Of a stretch of 64,000 nucleotides of DNA, positions 51,641 to 61,574 are shown in pieces. Both the position numbers and the translations under genes were made by a program. The notes under the pieces were generated by a model. The model ran no database searches, had not been told where the DNA came from, and worked only from the letters and a program-made list of their open reading frames with translations. Source of the stretch: Nansenia antarctica (taxonomy: Eukaryota > Chordata > Actinopteri > Argentiniformes > Microstomatidae). Each line of letters opens with the position of its first letter. Position 1 is the stretch's first letter. The stretch is from positions 56,822,084-56,886,083 of the forward strand of contig OZ022339.1 of the NCBI GenBank assembly GCA_963989245.1, written 5' to 3'.

Positions 51641-54600
51641 CAGGGGGTCTTCTGTGGAGAGGCAGATCAATAATTTAGTGTAGAGCAGGGAACAAAGTTC
51701 TCTAACTCATTCATTTATCTGGACTTAAGCAAAGTTTTGGAGAGGGCTTTGAATCATACAGTGTCCAATCTGGGAGACTTGTGGTGTAGAAGGCCACTTG
51801 GGGCTACGGCTGTGATGCCTACATCGGTTACACAGTTATACTTGGACGGCCTTCCAAAAAAACAACTGCATTAACCGTTTGAATACATACAGTACATATT
51901 ATATATTACATATAAATATCCTTTACCCAATAGCAGGAATGTTAAGTAATGACTAAGAACAATTGCATTGCTAATCTATCAACTGTCTCCCATCTCCTCC
52001 TAACGGGAGCATGTAATGCGTTATTTTCACATATGTTTACGTTCACGTCACATAGGTTCATGTGTGCACTTTTATGCCAGATGTTCTTGCTTTCTGTTCA
52101 ATAAGTACATAGGTCTTCTATCTAAAATGGTGTGTGTCGGCCTACGTGCTGCTCAGTAATACCCTGGTGAAGTAGTCACTGACACCCACACAGACATGTA
52201 GGCTGCAACTCTGACATGAAGAAGGTCATATTTGTCTGCTCCCACCATAATATAATTGAATATTTATATGATATTAATATTTATTTTTAAGACAGTTATA
52301 GTGACTATTTGCATGAACCACAATCAACACCCACCTTTTGCAGAAGGCAGGGTTAAGAGCATTACGGAGGGTAGATTTGTGGATAGTCTAGGTCTGTGAA
52401 ACAAATGGGCCATTTGTTTGAATTTGGGCTAGGGTTTGCGATTTAACCCATGTGTATGTTCTGTAAGTAGTTTTTTGGTGGGGTTAGTGAATATATTTCA
52501 AGATGGAGTTTTTATCAGGTGAGATATTTGAGTAGAGATGTGAGATTTGTTTTGTGCGTGGGGTTAGTAAAATACAGAGAGTTGACATGACAGCATGGGT
52601 TAGTTGGTAATACAGAATAGGAGGATGGTTGTCTAGGTGGGCTGAGGGTTAGTTGGTACTACAGAATAGGAGGATGGTTGTCTAGGTGGCTGAGGGTTAG
52701 TTGGTACTCTAGTACAGAGTAGGAGGATGGTGAGCTGGAACATGCTGGTTTAGAATATGTGACAGCAGCTGGTGAAAGTATTTTTTTATTTACAATTTTC
52801 TGAATAAGTCATTATTACAACATTTTGATTGGTATCCCGCTTTCACCAGCTGCTGTCACATATTATGTGTTTCTCTCAGTTTGTTGTGTGTTATGGAAGA
52901 CAATGGTTTAGAATATCAGTGTGTGTGTCAGTGTGTTTTGTAGCTCTGGCATACACTGATGGCAGCTGTCCTCTCAGCAACACTGCTCTGCACCACACTA
53001 GTCTTGAACTACACCACTCCTGAGTCCTGCCACCCCCCCCCCCCCCCCCACACACACACACTCTTTCAGAGAGAGAGAGAGAGAGGTCCAAGCTGCCAGT
53101 CTCCAGCATACTCCAGGGATCTATGTACACACCAGCATCTGTGCTGGACTTGAGGTGGCAGTAGGGATGGATAGCATGTGGAGGTAGGAGGTCTCTGAAC
53201 CCTATCAGACTGACCCTGCTCTGGGCTTCAGAGCCAGGCACAGCACCAGTGTGTGGGCAGTCGAGACCTCTGCCAGGACCGGTACACCTCTGTGAAACCA
53301 TTCCTACTAGGGGTGCACTGATTCCACTTCTTTACATTCAGCCACTACTCTTCTTGGGGACCACATAGAACATAAAAAAACATGACAGTACCGAACAGCT
53401 TTAGACAGAACAGTTAAGAACAACATACGATAATATAACAATGAATTAAAGATAATATAACAATGAATTAAAAGTAAAAACAAGATAAGACAGTCATACA
53501 TTGGCAAGACATCAAACAATTGTTGGGAGCTGTCTTGGTCCCTTGCTATTTTCCATGTATATACTTGTTGTAACTTTATAGGTTACATGATTGATTAATA
53601 TGTTACACGATTGATTGACAGTTAAAATAGATCACATCCGAGGTTATTGATTCTCTTAATGATGCCGACATGTTTTGCACAGTTGACCGAGCATCTGAAC
53701 AATACATATCAAATCAAATGGCAGTCCTTATTAGTACAGATCAAAAATATTTTGGGCCACTGGTTGGTTTTGTGGAGCTGTTTCGACTTTCAGTAAGTCA
53801 CCAAGGGGAGAGAGTAATCTCCAAGGAATCAAGTCTGCAATATGCAAATACAATTTTCTTGCATTCCGCCCGTTTTTTCTTCAGACCCATTACTGTAATA
53901 TTAATCTACGTGTAACAAAACAGATAGGCTAATAATCATGTTTATACATGGGATGAATTAACGTTCAATTTTAAAAGATGAAAATGGCAACGATAGTTCA
54001 TGAGTATCTATTGTCAACATCACTAAACGTAGCAACAGAAAGCTAGCTAACGTCAACGTTAATGTTAACACCATAACGTAAAATTGTTGGCCGCCAGCTA
54101 AATAATGGTAATGTTACTGTTGGTGTCCGGCATGTTTACAGTTAGTTTGTTAAGACTTTTAACTGGCTGTTCGTAAATTAACTGATTTTAGAGCTCTCTA
54201 TGACGTTGAAACCAGAGTATTCTGAAATCAGAGTGTTCTGAAACCAGAGCAGATTTCCAGAGTGTATTTACAAATACGAATATGTGTTTATTATTAAGCT
54301 TCGTCTTTTGATGTGCTTGCTGCTTATAGCACAACTGTATGCTTGTCAAAAGATGCTAACTGCATAAGAAGAAAACACTGACAGTTTTCAGCAGCCAGCT
54401 GCTCAAGCTCATGATCAGCTTATGTTCAGATATTATACACTGTGTTCAGACCTACTTTTTTTCTGCACAGAAAATTGATCAGGAATCGATAAAGAATCGA
54501 ACCGATAAGCAGAATCAATAATGGAATCCGTATCAATAACATCGTATCAATTCCCATCCCTATTCAAATGCAAAGCACTTTGAGCTGCAGTCTCAAGTCT

Positions 54601-57600
54601 CTCTTTTGTATTCTAGCAGCTTCTCGATTTGGGTTCTCTATAGACTTGAGGAGGAAATACAGAGGAGAGAGCAGGAGGTTTAAGTCGGCCCCTCCAGACC
54701 AGGATTTGTAGTTGAGCAAAGGCCTGGTTTGACTTTGGTGTTGTACTGCTGTGCTCCACTGATCATCAGCCAGGAGACCTCTCTCCCTCCCTCTCTCCTC
54801 TCACTCCATCTATCCCTCCCCAGGTCTCACAAGCCTTTCCTCCATGTATCCCTACATATCTACCCCTCTCCATATATCAGGCCATGTTTCAACGACCTCC
54901 TGATGACAGCAGATACTGGCTCCACATCACTCCTCATTCTCCTGGATCTAACAGCAGCATTCAACACCATGGACCACAACATCCTCCTTCACCGTCTGCA
55001 CTCCACCATTGGCCTCTCTGACACTGTCCACAACTGGTTCACTTTATACCTCACTGGCAGAACTGAGCATGTTGCCCTGGGAAAGACAACATCCTACACC
55101 AACAACGTCACCTGCGATGTCCGTCAAGGTTCGGTGCTGGGCCCCACCTTGTTCACACTCTACATGCTCCCCCTTGGCCGTGTCATCCGCAGTCATGGAA
55201 TGTCATTCCATTGCTATGCGGATGACATACAGCTCTATCTCAAAGCTAATCCCACCTCCTCTGCACCCCTGCCACTATCCACACTGACCACCTGCCTGGA
55301 GGAGATAGAGGCGTGGATGAAGCTCAACTTCCTACAGCTGAACAGCTCCAAGACTGAAGCCATTCCACACCAGGTCCGGTCATCCACCATCACCAGCATT
55401 ACCTTCTCTGGCCAGAACATTCCCCTCTCCACATCAGTCACCAGCCTGGGCGTCAAAATGGACCCTCATCTCACCTACGAGACCCACATCAGACATCTGT
55501 GCAAGACGTCCTTCTACCACCTCAGGAACATCGCCAAACTCCGTCCCACACTCACTCTGGCAGATGCAGAGAAGCTCGTCCAAGCCTTTGACTCCTCCAG
55601 GTTGGACTACTGCAATGCACTCCTCATCGGGATTCCTAGTAACTGCCTCCAGAAACTCCAATACATCCAAAACAGCGCTGCTAGGGTCCTGATGAGGGTG
55701 CACAAATATGATCACATCACCCCCATCCTCAAATCACTTCACTGGCTCCCCGTCTCACTCAGGATTTAGTTCAAGGTCTCCCTCCTCACCCACCAGTGCA
55801 TACATGGAAATGCCCCCCCCCACCTCAAGGAACTCCTTACCCCTCAGAACTCCTCACGTACCCTCCGCTCTGCTACCACCAACCTCCTCAATACCCCCAG
55901 AACCAAGCTCCACATCATGGGGATCGGGCATTCTGCTCGGCTGCTCCCAGGCTGTGGAATGCTCTCCCCGACCACCTAAGGGCGCCACAGACCGTGGATG
56001 CTTTTAAACGAGGCCTTAAAACCTACCTTTTTATTAGAGCCTTTTATTGAAAATCTCACCTCATTGTCAGTATTGTTTTTTCTTTTTTTGTTTACCTATT
56101 TTTTTTACACCTTATGCTGTTTTTAATCCTTAGCACTTTCTTGTTTTTTAATCTGTAGCACTTTGAGACCTGCATATGTAAAGTGCATTTCAAATAAAAT
56201 GTATTATTATTATTATTATTATGTTTCAGCCCAGCAGTCTTGTTTAGTACAGAATAAAATCACAATCTACCCCTTACACAGTCCTTCCCCTCTCTTTCTT
56301 TCTCTCATGCTATCCTCTCCCGCACTCGGTCCTTCCCCCCTCTCTCTTTCCCTGCGTCCTTCTCCATCACAGTCCTTCCCCACTCTCTCCCTCAGTCCGT
56401 CCACCCCCTCTCTCTCTCCCTCCACATAAAACATAAAAAACATGGTAGTACAGAGCAGATTTAGACAGAACTTTAGACATATACACGAACAACATAAGAT
56501 AATATAACAATGAATTAAAGATAATATAACCATGAATTAAAAGTAAAAACAAGATACGGTCATACATTGGCAAGACAACAAACAGCAACATTTTTTATAC
56601 ATATTTCATATGTCAATATTCATATTCTTATCTACAGTTCAGTTAAATTAGAAAGAGGAGAGACGCTGTGATACAAATACAATTGTTGAAGATCAATTTG
56701 CTTTTTATCTTAGTAACTGCTGGTGGCATAGCTCTATATACATAACTGAGCGACGCAATACATCTGTCTTTGATTTGGGTATGACGAAACCCACAGCAGA
56801 GTATCTGGTGGGGTATGCATGTCTGTTTGAAGTGCAAATAGATTATGGAAGTGGTTAAGAAATTTCAAGACAAGGATGTTTCTCAAAAAGACTAGAAGTA
56901 ATCACTTAGTTTGAGTGTATTCAGGTTGAGATGACGGGGGGTTGGGGGGTTGGGGGGGGGGGTCTTGCTTCCACTCCTCATTAACGAATACATGATTTTG
57001 TGAAGGTTTTTCTGCCCTCTGAAGACATGATTCAACCCTGCCATAACTCACAGCACCTACTGACTACTCAATCTACTCAAATATTCAAGTATTCTCTATT
57101 TTCAACATTTGTTTAGACATCCAGTCTCTCTTTTGTATTCTAGCAGCTTCTGAGTTCGGGGCTCTATAGATTTGAGCAGGGAAGAGAGAGAAGGAGGTGC
57201 GATATGTTGCCTCCAGACTTTCCCCCCCTCCTCTCCCTCACTCTGTCCTTCCCCTCTCTCTCTCCCCTTCACACTATCCTTCCCCTCTCTCTCCCCTTCA
57301 CACTATCCTTCCCCTCTCTCTCTCCCCTTCACACTATCCTTCCCCTCTCTCTCTCCCCTTCACACTATCCTTCCCCTCTCTCTCTCCCCTTCACACTATC
57401 CTTCCCCTCTCTCTCTCCCCTTCACACTATCCTTCCCGTCTCTCTCTCTCCCCTCACACTATCCTTCCCCTCTCTCTCTCTTCCCTTCACACTATCCTTC
57501 CCCTCTCTCTCTCCCCTTCGCACTATCCTTCCCCTTTTTCTCCCCTTCACACTGTCCTTCCCCTCTCTCTCTCCAACACACTATCCTTCCCCCCTTTCTC

Positions 57601-58960
57601 TCTCTCCCCCTCACATTATCCTTCCCCTCTCTCTCACACTATCCTTCCCTCACTCTGTCCTTTCCTTCTCCCCCTCCTCTTCCTCACTCAGTCTTTCCCC
57701 TCTCTCCTTCCCCCCCTCCTCTCCCTCACTCTCCTTCCCCTCGCTCTCCTCCCCCCCTCCTCTCCCTCACTCTGCCCTTCCCTGCTCTCTCTCCCTGCAT
57801 CCTTCTCTCCATCAGTCATTCCCCACTCTCTCTCCCTCAGTCCGTCCACCCCGTCCACCCCCCAATCTCCCCCCCCTGTGGAGAGTCCCGGAGATGCCTA
57901 GAGAAGGGAAGAAAGAGGCACCACAGAGCATGATGGAGAGATAAACACAGGGAGAGAACAGAAGGATAGGATCAAATAGGATCCCGATGGAGGAAGTGTG
58001 GGGCTGGGCTGTGTCAGTAGTACGGCCTCCTGCTGGAATCACCCAGGGCTGTATCTCTTTAGATCAAACCCTGAACCTTGAGCCATCCAGTCCCCCAGTC
58101 CAGATGTACATCTGTAAGGATGGGCTAACCCTGTCAGCAATGAGGGACAGGGATGGAGGAAGCAGCAATGAGAGATGTTCTAGTACTAGTACTTTGGCTA
58201 TGCTCTGACCAACCTGGTATGCAGGAGTTTATGTTGGGTGATTCCTGCTTCAGGTCACAGTGTTTTAGCCCCGTTAGTAGCCCCGTCGGGGCTGAAGTTG
58301 TCTCTCCTGTTGAGGCAGTAATCTCTACAAACGTTCCCAGGGGGCGCTTAGGTGGCGTAGCAGGTTAAGCGCTGACCATGTAACCGCAGGGTCCCCAGTT
58401 CGATTCCGGCCGGGGACATATCCTGCATGTCATCCCTCCTCTCTCTCTCACCCATCCTTCCTGTCTAAATCTTCACTGTAACTGTCAATAAAAAAAATGA
58501 AAAATATGACTGGGACTGCCACTCAAAAAACTGACATACAAACGTTCCCAGACAGTTCGATTTCTCCGAACTGTCTCATCACATTCATACAAACAACAGC
58601 CCTTTTGATGTGTACGGAGGGAGGGACACACACTATCACCGTCAGCACAGATTTCAGGCGGATTTCTATTCCACATGCTCTACATTTCACTCCAGAAAAT
58701 AAGGATGAACAACCAGGATAAACCACACTCAACTCTATATACGGCAGTATATACTATGCTGAAGTTGGCAAACTAGCATCCAGGTCACGATAGTTGTGAA
58801 CAAGATTAGTTACTCAAAGCTCTGTGGGCCTTTGAGGTGGGGTGGAGGGTAGAATAGGAAAACGGAAGATGCTGTCAGTCATACTTTGTTCCTGCAAGTT
58901 AGCAGACAGGAACGGATGGCTCCCCACGAGTTGAGCTCAACCACTGCATTAGCTGTGGCA

Positions 58961-59010
<50 letters not shown>

Positions 59011-61261
59011 GGGATTGCAGTCAGACTCAGACAGGCAAGGGAACACGGTCGATATCAGAACTCCTTCAACCAACTTAATGGAACAGTGCCTTGTTGTGTT
59101 TCTCTCCACTTATCCCTCATCTAGAATTCAGCATGTTTCAAAACATCAGAATATTGATATCGGATCTGTCTGTCTGTCTCGACTTGTGGAGCTCCGTTGG
59201 GGGAACAGACTTTTCTGAAAAGTAAAGTCGAACTGTAGAAAATAAGATAACTATGTTGTTGGCAGGTGTTTGATAAGGAGTAGAGGGAATGGATGTAGTT
59301 TTTTTCAGAGATGAGTCACTGCAATGTGTTAGTGACTGGATGGATTGATCCAGAAACCTGATTGTCCCTGAGGGGAACATAGTCGTGGATACACTGTGTT
59401 TCTGCATGGCATGTTATTAACTGGCTGTGTTGTTGTTGTTGTGTTTCAGGTGAGGAGGATGTTCCAGAGAAGCTACGGTGAGGTGGTGAGTCTTTCTCCG
59501 CCTGGCGAGGAGGACAGGAGGAGGTTCTTCACTGACCTCCTGTTGGTGCAGGCTACCAGAGGGCCACCACGCAAGAGGAGCACAGGTACAGACACACGCA
59601 CACGCACACACACACACTCACACTCACACACTCTCACAATCTCTCTCTATACACACATGTGCATGCATGCACTCCATGACATTGCACATGTCCTGTGGAA
59701 TGATCTGCTTCACTGGGGGCTGATACTATACTTTCCCATTGTGGTAGGGTTAGCTGCTGGGATACGAGAGGGTGTTGGTGTACCCTGCCTCAGGACTAGC
59801 CCTAGAGGTTCATTTGAGAATCTGTGGTGTTTTCCTTTGTCTGTGGCTTCATGCTTTGGCGATGTTCTGGTGATCTTTATTGTCTGGGAGAGCTGAGATG
59901 CAAACCAGTTTAGAGTCTCTTTCCTAGAGGGCACTGTTGTCTTCTGCTCATCCCTCAATGCATTTTCTGTCTTTTTAAACCATCTTTTATACCCCCAATT
60001 TCCTTGTTTCTTTACCCGTTACAAATCACACCAGTTTAATTCCGTGTTGAGACGAACCGAATAGGTCACCTCTGTCTCTCTGGGTGCATCACAGTCGTCT
60101 GCAGCATCTTCCTCTCCCCCGACGTCTCTCTCCGTTATCTGTGCTGATCTCAACAGACTGGATAGGTGAAAGCCACATGATGTAGGCAATCCATCTGGAT
60201 TTGATTTGACCTGTCCTGATTCCTCTGCTCCGGCGAAGGAATGAAGGCAGCGGAGTATTGTTACGGTGGCTTCCAGCCTGCTGATTTGGGTGCGGCTGAT
60301 CTTGACTGGTTAGGTAAAGAGCCAGGTTTTGCTCAGTTTTCATTTGTTTTTCATTTTTACTGTTCGCTAAGATTGCAGAATGCCATCTTGGCACTACTTC
60401 AATAGCGCACAGAGAATTTTCTCTTACCTCTCCATCTCCATCTCTCTGGTGTTTTCTTGGTTTGAAGCTTTTTCCATGTTTCGTGTTATGAATTACCCCT
60501 TCATGAAGATGAAGAGGACAGACGTTTTTCCATTACTAGGCCAAGGATCTCCGTAGAAGAGCGTAGGATTAGCACAGTGTGAAGTCTGTAGCCTGCTGTT
60601 GTTCTCCACACCTCCGACAAACGTATGTTACTCTCTCCCCCACCCTACATATATTATTCTCCCTTCTCCATCCGCCTGGTCTCAGCGTGCTGTCCGTCAG
60701 GGCCTTGTTCGCTGGCAGAAGCCTTTCAAATGGAAATGTTGCTCGTCGTTGGGCCTGGATCCTCATTGATGCGAGGCAGGGGTCCCCGCTCCACGCTCTT
60801 TGGGGGTCCCCCTGAATAAAACAGCAGACTCCCAACTCCCATCACAGTACACTTGAGGAGGAGGCATCCGAGGGACTGGGGAGAGAGATCGGTGCTATGA
60901 AACTCATGCTATGTTACTCATAATTATAGTCAGGTTTCAGATGACGGCTAGCAAGCGGAGCGGCTCATGCTAATGTTTAGCTGGGCTAACGATGTTGACA
61001 GTTTCCTGGCCTGGGGCTAGGGCTGAGGGGAGGAGAGGAGAGGAGAGGAGAGGGCTCTGGTAGTACAACATACTGCAAGCGAGAGGCTTTTCCCTCATGG
61101 GCTGATATGTTAAGAGAAAGCCGATGGGTGTTTTATTTTGTATAGCATGATTGTTCATCATCTGCACACGAGTCTGTTTTGGTAAGTGAGAGTAGGAATG
61201 TTGCATCACTCACTCACCTCTTCAGTGCTGTGGTGTGAGAAGATGCTGTCTGTAGTCAGGC

Positions 61262-61308
<47 letters not shown>

Positions 61309-61543
61309 TATCTTACCAGTCCACCTTCTCTTTTTCTCTCCAGTTCTGCAGCAGTGTGAGGTGGTGTTGCCTGTAGCGGAGCCTCCTGGCCCCAGGGTCC
61401 TGTCACCAGAGGAGCAGAGGCGTCTGGCTGAGCAGGAGGACAACACCCTCAGAGAGCTACGTCTGTTTCTCAGGGACGTCACCAAGCGCCTCGCCATCGA
61501 CAAACGCTTCAACATCTTTAGCAAACCTGTTGACATCGAGGAG
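26148..61543 (+). CDS. atad2b: atad2b, AAA+ ATPase / bromodomain chromatin protein (3' part outside window)
   Basis: Twenty-one exons on the plus strand, 2,910 nt, 970 codons, frame kept at every GT-AG junction: 26148-26249, 28151-28311, 28433-28464, 28571-28718, 28884-28980, 29363-29495, 29731-29886, 30493-30568, 30792-30893, 31092-31203, 31413-31528, 31798-31972, 32076-32164, 34533-34692, 37980-38070, 38562-38873, 39866-40004, 40599-40785, 40941-41126, 59450-59585, 61344-61543. The ATG has A at -3 and G at +4 and gives MVNTRKSS, the family start. ATAD2B is a nuclear hexameric AAA+ protein whose bromodomain binds acetylated histones. Walker A is at about residues 418-425, Walker B at 478-483 and the sensor-1 Asn at 526. 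Phrases such as [19 protein letters not shown] resemble ATAD2B more than ATAD2. The bromodomain exons were not found before 64,000. Confidence 0.95.
30151..30349 (-). mobile_element. tRNA-derived SINE (family B), copy 2
   Basis: On the minus strand it begins GGCGCCTGGGTGGCGTAGC and has a diverged box B (GGTCGATTTCGG). It is flanked by a 16-bp direct repeat CCCTCGTCAGGTTTTA at 30135-30150 and 30350-30365. It lies in atad2b intron 7, antisense to the gene. Confidence 0.85.
31092..38873 (+). CDS. atad2b: atad2b exons 10-16: active AAA+ ATPase domain
   Basis: Exon 10 begins [11 protein letters not shown]. Exon 11 carries the domain entry [13 protein letters not shown]. Exon 12 has Walker A GPPGTGKT and the pore-loop stretch [18 protein letters not shown]. 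Exon 13 has Walker [13 protein letters not shown]. Exon 14 has sensor 1 and the arginine-finger region ([20 protein letters not shown]). Exons 15-16 give the lid ([22 protein letters not shown]). All catalytic residues look intact, so this domain should bind and hydrolyse ATP. Intron 13 (32165-34532) is filled by a Tc1-like relic, and intron 14 (34693-37979) holds several transposon fragments. Confidence 0.93.
32259..34427 (+). mobile_element. Tc1-like transposon relic with inserted DNA
   Basis: Long inverted ends: 32259-32417 (CAATTACAAATGCTTTGGTG, CAGAGAAAAAAAGCCAAATC) pair with 34285-34427 in reverse. Near 34030-34102 the plus strand reads [20 protein letters not shown], the C-terminal DDE motif region of a Tc1 transposase. 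The middle (about 32820-33970) is replaced by other elements with GGGCTATCCCAATTCAT-type ends. It lies in atad2b intron 13. Confidence 0.75.
34745..35357. mobile_element. Inverted-repeat DNA element, TAGGCCTTTCACAC ends
   Basis: 613-bp element with ends TAGGCCTTTCACACTGGAAA and the complement of TTGCCGGTGTGAAAGGCCTA, with homology extending about 45 bp. It starts 52 bp after the donor of atad2b exon 14. Its termini resemble those of the palindrome at 50213-50401. No clear target duplication is visible. Confidence 0.7.
36535..37215. mobile_element. Broken copies of the TGTGACAGCAGCTGG MITE family
   Basis: A lone right end (CTTTCACCAGCAGCTGTCACA) sits at 36535-36555 next to TA, and a left end (TTGTGACAGCGGCTGGTGAAA) begins near 36936. 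Its interior (about 36,990-37,200) shows the family's internal inverted repeat but lacks a second terminal repeat. This is atad2b intron 14. Confidence 0.55.
37500..37804 (+). mobile_element. LINE 3' end with (CCTTG) tail
   Basis: The end reads AAGCGCTTTGAATTGCCCCT, then AAATGTGCTATACAAATAAA and CTTGCCTTGCC, a 3' UTR signature I recall from fish non-LTR elements. The coding part is absent. Confidence 0.55.
39866..59585 (+). CDS. atad2b: atad2b exons 17-20: degenerate second AAA+ domain
   Basis: Exon 17 is an acidic linker ([14 protein letters not shown]). Exon 18 has the P-loop-like GPPGSGQS at about residues 751-758, with Gln where the catalytic Lys should be. Exon 19 ([15 protein letters not shown]) lacks a Walker B DE pair. 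Exon 20 ([12 protein letters not shown], then [13 protein letters not shown]) joins in frame after 18.3 kb. As I recall, the second AAA+ domain of ATAD2 family members is inactive, so this is expected structure rather than decay. Confidence 0.9.
41400..42395. repeat. Intronic duplicated block, copy A
   Basis: Segments such as TCATGGCCCTGCTCCAGGGT, TTAGCACCTGGTCTGCTGGA, CATCATAGATCTATATATTC and GATTCAACTTTAAAGTGACG recur in the same order and orientation in copy B (46420-46740 and 50740-51340). It contains a 115-bp (CT)n tract at about 41677-41795. Confidence 0.75.
42670..43767. mobile_element. hAT-type element with 8-bp target duplication
   Basis: 1,098 bp, ends TAGGGCTGCAACAACGAATTG and the complement of CGTTAGTTGCAGCCCTA. 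The host octamer CTGGGAAG is duplicated at 42662-42669 and 43768-43775, as hAT insertions produce. A short ATG frame at 42836 ([14 protein letters not shown]) stops at once; no transposase remains. Confidence 0.9.
43885..45760. mobile_element. Second hAT-like element, itself interrupted
   Basis: Ends TAGGGCTGCAACGGTTCAGT and the complement of AGAACCGTTGCAGCC. The host transposon lost sequence around it. It contains an antisense L2 fragment (44283-44860) and, at 45079, the start of another hAT terminus (CAGCAACCTGTGGCTCCGGA). Confidence 0.6.
44283..44860 (-). mobile_element. L2-type LINE fragments (antisense)
   Basis: On the minus strand 44858-44640 reads [20 protein letters not shown], then NYRPISN, the reverse-transcriptase entry motif. 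44590-44283 is the 3' end, nearly matching 50120-50715 in opposite orientation and ending in (AAT)n. The reverse-transcriptase core between them is deleted. Confidence 0.8.
46751..47651. mobile_element. hAT-type non-autonomous element
   Basis: Starts TAGGGATGTAATGATACACT and ends with GATGCATCGTTACCTCCC plus a short insertion. The octamer CTAAGCAC is duplicated exactly at 46743-46750 and 47652-47659. The interior is AT-rich with no transposase. Confidence 0.75.
47718..48740. mobile_element. hAT-type element, CAGGGCTGCCAAG ends
   Basis: 1,023 bp with ends CAGGGCTGCCAAGTTTCACC and the complement of GGTGAGACTTGGCAGCTCTG. GGCCTAT is duplicated at 47711-47717 and 48741-48747. No intact transposase; only short unsupported frames occur inside. 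Confidence 0.75.
49270..50715 (+). mobile_element. L2-type LINE, degenerate, interrupted by a foldback element
   Basis: Several frames read in turn [22 protein letters not shown] (the YADD box), [29 protein letters not shown] and [20 protein letters not shown], with frameshifts. The 3' UTR has a roughly 57-bp tandem duplication (50461-50585) and ends in (ATT)n. The element is 5' truncated, and a 189-bp palindrome is inserted at 50213. Confidence 0.85.
50213..50401. mobile_element. Near-perfect palindromic foldback element
   Basis: Two arms of about 80 bp, starting TAGGGCTTTCACACCGGCAA, are inverted copies with very few mismatches (one is CTCCGAACG versus CTCTGAACG) around a short centre. The element interrupts an L2 between CCACTC and TCAGAGACTC; only TC could be a target duplication. 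Confidence 0.88.
51427..51637. repeat. Compound CA / CTCAGCAGGGGGGGGTTC repeat
   Basis: Blocks of (CA)n alternate with CTCAGCAGGGGGGGGTTCAC AAAGA; two units are identical and one earlier unit is diverged (GAGCAAGGGGGGTACAC). Confidence 0.85.
52597..52735. repeat. 48-bp minisatellite, three units
   Basis: GGGTTAGTTGGTACTACAGA plus ATAGGAGGATGGTTGTCTAG-type units repeat three times (52597, 52646, 52694), the last diverged. Confidence 0.85.
52758..52860. mobile_element. MITE, TGTGACAGCAGCTGG family, shortest copy
   Basis: 103-bp element with nearly perfect inverted ends TGTGACAGCAGCTGGTGAAAG and TA at both flanks (52756-52757 and 52861-52862). It lies in atad2b intron 19. Confidence 0.78.
53361..57200. 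repeat. Direct-repeat blocks flanking the L2 copy
   Basis: About 160 bp at 53361-53520 is repeated at 56426-56582 (AATATAACAATGAATTAAAG twice in each), and 54590-54700 is repeated at 57120-57200 (CTCTTTTGTATTCTAGCAGC). The order is kept, giving a duplication of a 1-1.4 kb unit with later changes. Confidence 0.7.
54890..56222 (+). mobile_element. L2-type LINE with long reverse-transcriptase frame
   Basis: An uninterrupted frame from the left end to 55769 reads [51 protein letters not shown] and [17 protein letters not shown], i.e. most of the RT domain including YADD. A stop interrupts at 55767-55769, where CAG is expected (RIQFKV in related copies), so one C-to-T change explains it. The frame resumes shifted ([20 protein letters not shown]). 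The 3' end is AATAAAATG(TATTAT)n. The 5' half is missing, so the element cannot be autonomous. Confidence 0.88.
57245..57640. repeat. Pyrimidine-rich minisatellite, about 30-bp unit
   Basis: More than ten tandem units of CCCCTTCACACTATCCTTCC plus CCTCTCTCTCT, decaying on the right, inside a longer C/T-rich tract to about 57860. It stays open in all three forward frames because it lacks A-rich stop triplets, so the long frames here (up to 253 codons) are artefacts. Confidence 0.9.
58341..58537 (+). mobile_element. tRNA-derived SINE (family B), copy 3
   Basis: Starts GGGGCGCTTAGGTGGCGTAG, with box B GTTCGATTCCGG. It is flanked by a perfect 14-bp target duplication ACAAACGTTCCCAG (58327-58340 and 58538-58551), which suggests a fairly recent insertion. 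It lies in atad2b intron 19. Confidence 0.88.
61344..61543 (+). CDS. atad2b: atad2b exon 21: helix leading into the bromodomain
   Basis: Encodes [20 protein letters not shown], then [25 protein letters not shown], which matches the segment just before and at the start of the ATAD2B bromodomain. The donor GTGGGC follows, and 35 bp later a (CA)n array begins. The remaining bromodomain exons lie outside the window. Confidence 0.92.
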
Positions 61544-61574
61544 GTGGGCCAGGGGACAAACAATCACCCACACT

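Larger units (their letters stand above)
41127..59449 (+). other. atad2b: atad2b intron 19, 18.3 kb, transposon-dense
   Basis: This interval separates two exons that join in frame, and I found no additional exon inside. It contains duplicated non-repeat blocks, nested DNA transposons, three L2 fragments, a foldback element, a SINE and a pyrimidine minisatellite, each listed separately. Stretches with nothing recognisable include about 48,850-49,240, 51,650-52,590 and 53,530-54,160. Confidence 0.85.

Noticed and set aside
57172..57944. Open frames of 234-253 codons rich in Ser, Pro and Leu
   Set aside because: They occur in all three forward frames over a C/T-rich minisatellite with few possible stops; there is no domain or splice evidence.
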